Assembly (NCBI GenBank): GCA_036674765.1
Contig: JARVKI010000007.1
Span: 496,001-560,000 of the forward strand
Reading direction: 5' to 3'
Source of the DNA: Seiridium cupressi
Taxonomy: Eukaryota; Ascomycota; Sordariomycetes; Amphisphaeriales; Sporocadaceae
DNA length: 64,000 bases
In this document: piece after piece, positions 59,012-64,000 of the stretch
Layout of the letters: the number at the start of each line of letters is the position of its first letter
How positions within the stretch are numbered: the first letter of the stretch is position 1
Notes under the pieces: model-generated
What the model was told of the DNA's origin: nothing
The model's input: only the letters and a program-made list of their open reading frames with translations
Databases searched by the model: none
Program-made: the position numbers and the translations under genes

Positions 59012-60977
59012 CTACTCTTCCGGGTCTCTTCCACCCATCGCATCCATAGCCGCGTCATAGTCCTCGTCTGATTCCAGATCGATCTCCAGTGGGTGCGTAA
59101 TGGGGATGATGGGTAAGCCCTTGTCCTCGAGCATGCGCAGACGCTTCGCAGTCACTGGCCGTGAGCGGTTCATGCTATATATGTTGATGCGATGGCATGA
59201 TGATGTGACATGAAGATCCCAGTTCCTGCATGAAGTAAGCAAGATTGTTTGTACTAGCCAGTTTTGTCCTTGTTACTCACCAGGCAGACCTCACGAATGT
59301 TGGTTGTGTGTTCAATGCATTGTCCCAGGTTCTGACACAGAACTCTAGCCAGCCTTCCGCATCAACGGGCATGTCGATCTCCCATAATCGCCAAGCGTGA
59401 AAGTACTTGGTGCTCAGATTGGCCGGTGGCACTTCATACCACACCGATCCTCCATCTCCAGAAACTTCGACTCTTACAGGCCAGTGACCTAGCGACAATC
59501 CAGGGTCAGTAATACTCCTTGAGATGTATGTATAGGTGGAGATAACTTGCCGCCACCACTGTATGCCCATCCACGAAGTTTGATACGGCCATCATGGATG
59601 ATTGGGTCCATATCCTTGGGTTCCATGATGGCGGATGAGACAGGCATGTCTTGGATAGAGAAACCATTGCTGTATTGGGCATTCTGCTTGCCGACCTGCG
59701 GGGTGTAATAAAGGTATTCTTTCTTTTGGACTGGCGCTTGGCTTGGACCCTTGATTGCGCGGACTTCGTAGAGCCATTTGCAGCTTCTGGCACCAATGTA
59801 TCCAAATACAACAGTCCGCAGCGGGAAGCCGTGGATTTTCGGCAGAGGTTCGCCATTCATTTCCCAGGCAAGCAGAACCTCATTTACCTTCACCTTGCGC
59901 CACGGCACGCTGACGACGTAGTTGTAAAGCTGGCCCTTCTTCACGTACGTGTCCGCCCCGTAGAACTCAAGATTGTCGGCTCCGTCTTTGAGCCCACCGC
60001 AATATTTGATAACCTTCTTGAGGCTGACTCCAGTCCAACGCGCTGTGCCGATTGCCCCCTCGCCCCATGGTGCGTTGATGAGCTCATCACCATCGCCGGG
60101 ATATTGGTTGATCTGCTCAATACGACGGGTTCCGGAGCATTGGAGACTGACCACGTTCGATTGGCGTGGGAAAAGCTCTTCATTTTGCAGGTCTACCAAG
60201 GTGAGACGCTTGGGATTATTGACCAGGCCGGAAATATCAACGGTAAACTCTGCAGGGTCTATCTCAGGAATACCGCCGTGGTTTCGAACAAAGTGGTCTT
60301 TGTTATTGGTCAATTCCGTCTCTACTAATCTTTTCTGTAGAAGAATCAGCTATTGTTATCTGGTGTTCAGATGGAGGCTGGTATATACTCCCGGCGGCTC
60401 TCCGTTGTACGGAAATTGAAGCACTATGATATTAGAGATTAGTAATTCCTGTTTTGAACATGCTTGGAAAGCTATACACAATCATGCTCATGATTCAAGG
60501 ATGAGAAGTGGTCAATTGGGAGACCTTCTCGCCCAGGATAAACCACAAAGGATGAGACATCCTCGAAATTTGCTTACCATGAATCATATCCGGCGACTTC
60601 TCCGCTAGTACATATTTCCAACTAATGTCTGGAATGTCTTTCAATGTTGGCCCAAGTGCATAGTGGTATTGTTTGAACCGTTCTCCGGTAAGAATCGGAT
60701 TCGTCTTCGGAAGTGGATTGAGTTGAAACTCTGGAGGCTAGATCGACGATGGTCAGCGCTGCCACGCGCTCAATGCTGCTGCCACAGATGGTCACATCTT
60801 CTTCTTGGGACTTACCACTGGAAAGTCATAGTTCTTCAAGATTTCGCCAGCCTTCTTCTTCTTCTCGGGATACTTCTCCCACTCAACGTATCCCTTCCAG
60901 CCTTTACGCTCTTCCGCAAAGTAGGGCTCCTCCCCCTTTTGCCTGAACGGCAGTGCATTAGGTTCAGCTGGAGCCAT
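59012..60977 (-). CDS. Sulfite oxidase family molybdopterin enzyme
   Basis: A molybdenum-cofactor oxidoreductase without cytochrome b5 domain, probably oxidising sulfite to sulfate. Exons 5' to 3': 60977-60816, 60737-60578, 60321-59551, 59488-59281, 59225-59012; total about 504 residues. The joins restore NYDFPV|PPEFQLNP, PDMIHETELTNNKDHFVRNH, GWAYSGGGHWPVRVEV and VRSAWNWDLHV. The third intron, 59550-59489, uses a GC donor (GCAAGT). Moco-domain landmarks: FVRNHGGIPEID, the Mo-ligand Cys in VVSLQCSGTRR near 165, and HGFPLRTVVFGYIGARSCKWL. The Mo-co dimerisation domain begins near 330 (IKLRGWAYSGGG). The mature C-terminus ends in acidic residues. There is no mitochondrial presequence at the N-terminus MAPAEPNALPF, so a cytosolic or peroxisomal place is possible. 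Nitrate reductase is excluded by the lack of haem and FAD domains. Confidence 0.9.
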
Positions 60978-62504
60978 CTTCTTCGCGTGTCAACTGATTG
61001 AATGCTTGGCGGAATGCCGCGCACAACTCGTATACGGAGTTTTTATATGTGGTCCGCATAATTTGTGGTATCCCTGTTATCCACCCACAGCGGAAGTCAT
61101 GACGTACAAATGAAGGCAGCACCACAACGCAAAGCAACAGCCCCCACTATGGACTTGTTAAGCAACGTATTTATCTGTGCAGAGCTCCTGCAGCAGCCCT
61201 GTTTAAGAGAGAAGTCCCACCTGGTCCTTGGAAGAGATGTAACCGAGATAGCCTATCTAGCATCCTGGTTACAAAGTAGCCAATCACAGTCCACATAACG
61301 ACTGGGTTGTTCTCGAGTGGATGCGGTGCGGTATCTCACGCCGCACCAACTGCCGGAGTACATCTTCCTATTCATCTCTTGGCTGTTGACTTGATATTTC
61401 GGCAGTGTCAAGCAATTGCGTTTGATACGTATCTCATGTGCCTTGCGACCGACTAAACGAACGACCTTTCAGTGCAATCCTTTGGCAGCAGATCAGAATT
61501 CAAGGGCTGCCTACTGGGACATGCTCCCAAGATCTCAGCGCTGGGGACACAGAGTGTAGTTCTCAAAGATTCGATTACAGACAATCCCGAAGTAGCTCCT
61601 CCGCCGAGGGGCATCCGGAAGATGCGGAGCCAGTCAGGTTGCTTGAAACACCTGCTTTCATGTCTATCAGGGTCAAGCCGCCAAGTCTTTAGATGGAGTG
61701 GTTACTCGATTCAAGGTTTATGATAGATACGAGCATATATCATGTACTTAGGAGATACCGTAAAGATATCATGTGGATCTCTTCGGCGTAATACTCCTCT
61801 GGACCAAGCCTAGTTATAGTTATCTGTCATCCGGCCCAGCGAACACACGTTTCCTCATTACCGATATAATCGAGCGCGTGGTATTGCGCACTATTCCTCA
61901 AACCCTTTGCGATTTGACTCCCGCGCCCAAGAGTGGCTGATCAGGAAAGCCAAGCAACCACCCAACATACTACGTATCAGCACCAAAAGAGATGTGCCAA
62001 CAGATAATGCCCTAATACAGAACTCTATAGCTTTCGGCCGTCGAGAAATGCTGCCCTTTCTAATGAAAGGCGTCTTGAGGGCAACAAAAGCGGTAAATGC
62101 ATATATCGAATGTCGTGGCATGAATGTCTGCAACGCATGAGCTTATATAAGATAGAGATGTTCGGACCTGTTACCACATGATGCTCCTGCGAGTCGTAAT
62201 CTTCAAGGTTGAATGAACCGTTGCTCTGAGTACTGAGCTAAAAACGAAACATGGGCATCTATCGCATCATGACAGTTGTATACATAAGCAAAGATTTGAT
62301 TCATCGCTTGACTTTCGAAAGCATGGTATTTCACGACGTTGACAAATGGTGTGTAGACAACGACAGTTCGTTATGATTGCCTCTGCTTAGAAGGGGTATT
62401 GGTGGCTTGTAGGTGGGATTCGAACGACTATCTGCTACTTATAGGTAAATCACCATCTGATGAAGGAGCTATCTTCATGAAGGTATGACTAAATCTGTTG
62501 TTCA
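60978..62504. other. Intergenic / decayed region, 1.5 kb
   Basis: The first part is the sulfite oxidase promoter. From about 61400 to 62500 there are only short frames; none shows transporter membrane helices, although an ABC remnant follows. A RNA-like GGATTCGAAC at 62417-62426 (minus-strand B-box) lacks a tRNA fold. It probably contains degraded sequence. Confidence 0.4.
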
Positions 62505-63326
62505 TATAGTGAAAACACATCTCCCGTTCTCAAGGAAGTAGACCTTGCCATAGAAGGCGGGCAAAACCTTGGTATTGTAGGAAGAACTAGAAGGTATATT
62601 CTGTAAGGCCTCCCCTTATTTGTGTTCCTTCACCCTCACATAGCAACTGAGAGCTGACCTGACCAATTCCCAGCGGCAAAAGCTCCTCGATGCTTGCCAT
62701 ATTACGTATGATTGATGCGGTCTCGGGAAGAATCCTCTTAGACGACATCGACCTAGCTGCCGTAGAAGGGTCTGTCGTCAGACAGAAGCTCAACTGCCTT
62801 ACTCGGGATCCATTCCTCTTCCCAGGCACCTTGCGGAGGAGCCTCAACCATCCAGGTGACGAGACTGACGGAGAGATTGTCACTGGCCTTGAGAAAGTCG
62901 GTCTATGGTCAATCATCGAGAGTAAAATCGGTGGCAATAGTTCAAGACCTTCTGGCGTACTGGACAACGTTAGGGATGCGGATTTCTTGTCGCATGGTCA
63001 GCGGCAGATGTTCTGCCTTGCTCGTGCTATGCTCGAACCTGGAAAGGTCTTGATACTGGAGGACCCTACGAGCAAGTAGGTTCCCTACAAAATAGTCCTT
63101 TGACGATTCAGATACAGTTATGACGGACAGAGACAGCTAATGATCCCGCAGTGTCGACTTGCAAACAGACACCAACACTATGATTGCGCACAGGCTTTCA
63201 AGTCTTTTGAATTTCGACAGCGTTGCCGTGCTAGATGTGGGTCGTCTCGTGGAGTGTGGGAGAGCTGCGGACTTGTTAGAGGATGCTGATAGCATTTTCT
63301 TAAAGATGTACAAAGGATCGAAATAA
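62505..63326 (+). pseudogene. Degenerate nucleotide-binding domain of an ABCC/MRP-type ABC transporter
   Basis: Three exon-like pieces, 62505-62593, 62674-63075 and 63152-63326, join in phase through introns with good borders. They encode only the last NBD of a multidrug-resistance-protein type transporter. YSENTSPVLKEVDLAI starts it. Walker A reads GRTRSGKSS, with Arg where the second Gly should be. The Q-loop Gln is lost (CLTRDPFLFPGT). The signature FLSHGQRQMFCLARAML is intact. Walker B reads VLILEDPTSN, with the D-E pair reversed. About 20 residues are missing between the D-loop (NVDLQTD) and the H-loop (MIAHRLSSLLNFDSVAVLD). No transmembrane domains lie upstream, and the frame is blocked by a stop just before the start. 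It is therefore a relic, not an active pump. Confidence 0.8.
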
Positions 63327-63766
63327 CCATGCCACGTAAGGGCGGCAATCGTAGGTAGTTCAATGTTGCATATGCTATCCAAATCGATCGATAGAGACTT
63401 TACGGATAGATGGTGGGAAAAGGCAACAGTTTGACCAAGATGAGGTCTAGCAGGCCGGAGAGTCGGGCTATCCCCGATTGCAACTCTTAGCAGTAATATA
63501 AATATCAGCAACTATTGAGTAGCAATCAGTTAAAGCCCATATTAGACCAGTCTAGTGGATCTCGATAGTTCATGATCAGCATCAACAAAGATGGACTTGG
63601 CACTTGTTACGCCACAGCGGCATGTATTGAAGCAGTAAATTCGTATAACTTTCCACGAGACTACAAAGGACCAATCTAACGCCAGTGAGCTAATCACGTA
63701 TTCTCTTATACACATCCATTCCGTCCACTCCTTGTCATATCCGAAGTTCCATCAACCTGCTGGAAC
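63327..63766. other. Intergenic region at right side
   Basis: About 440 bases with the 3' UTR of the phosphate carrier gene. Nothing else is seen. Confidence 0.5.
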
Positions 63767-64000
63767 CTACTTCTTCTCCTCCGGTGGAGCAGCACCACCA
63801 GTGGTCGGGAGACCCATGAAGATCTTGAAGTAATCATAGATCATCCATTGCAGGCCAGTAAGAGTTCCAATCATGACGATACGGACCGGGAGACCGTTCC
63901 AGAGACCTCCGAAGCCGATCTCACGGTAGTTGCGAGCTACAGCAGCACCAAAGCCTTCGCCCTTGCCACGGTTGGCGTTGAGCTTGGAGACCAGAACATC
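63767..64000 (-). CDS. Mitochondrial phosphate carrier protein, C-terminal part (continues beyond window)
   Basis: The last 77 residues of a mitochondrial inner-membrane solute carrier that imports phosphate for ATP synthesis (the yeast MIR1/PIC class). Reading from the right edge: [17 protein letters not shown], then [20 protein letters not shown] and [20 protein letters not shown], ending [14 protein letters not shown] before TAG at 63769-63767. The segment G-L-W-N-G-L and the last helix with [11 protein letters not shown] are specific for phosphate carriers. The start and first two repeats lie right of the window. Confidence 0.93.
   Translation of the reverse strand, partial: DVLVSKLNANRGKGEGFGAAVARNYREIGFGGLWNGLPVRIVMIGTLTGLQWMIYDYFKIFMGLPTTGGAAPPEEKK

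Noticed and set aside
62400..62470. Possible minus-strand tRNA (GTTCGAATCC motif)
   Set aside because: The T-stem does not pair and no acceptor stem or A-box is found at the right distance.

Overview
The window is nuclear DNA of a filamentous ascomycete (Pezizomycotina). Genes are separated by 0.5-5 kb. Introns are short (about 45-260 nt) with GTRNGT donors and CTNAY-type branch points close to the AG. The gene set is typical of moulds: two Zn2Cys6 regulators, a HsbA-like surface protein, a WSC-domain mucin, the CreB deubiquitinase, a feruloyl esterase/tannase and a HAK-type potassium transporter. I cannot fix the class from sequence alone. Most genes required exon joining by eye. The joined phases and conserved motifs support the models, but no transcript data were available.

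Layout. 0-1.1 kb: 3' end of a HAK/KUP potassium transporter. 2-12 kb: one very large gene for a secreted Ser/Thr-rich WSC protein of about 3,180 residues. 12.5-18.7 kb: a hypothetical gene and a 1,240-residue protein of unknown function, both on the minus strand. 21-26.8 kb: a housekeeping block with ALG12 (minus) and YOS1 (plus) sharing a short promoter, then creB (minus). 26.8-31.6 kb: a gene-poor stretch. 31.6-35.6 kb: a tandem-domain nuclear-type protein and a catalase-like haem protein. 36.7-44.4 kb: two divergent Zn2Cys6 transcription factors. 45-51.6 kb: a secreted feruloyl esterase/tannase, a DUF2855 protein and an FAD monooxygenase. 52.3-61 kb: PAP phosphatase (HAL2/MET22), a HsbA-type protein, a SNF5/SFH1 chromatin-remodelling subunit and a sulfite oxidase. 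62.5-63.3 kb: a degenerate ABC transporter nucleotide-binding domain. Right edge: C-terminus of the mitochondrial phosphate carrier.

Functional links. ALG12 and YOS1 both serve the early secretory pathway. The 36.7-51.6 kb block (two regulators, esterase, DUF2855 protein, monooxygenase) could be a small catabolic cluster for plant phenolics, but this rests on gene content only. HAL2 and sulfite oxidase both belong to sulfur metabolism and lie within 9 kb, though unrelated genes separate them. The most unusual items are the giant mucin, the tiny exons that carry active-site or DNA-binding residues (creB, the first regulator), the catalase whose haem-ligand Tyr sits in a terminal exon, a compact tRNA-like A-box/B-box unit and the decayed ABC domain.
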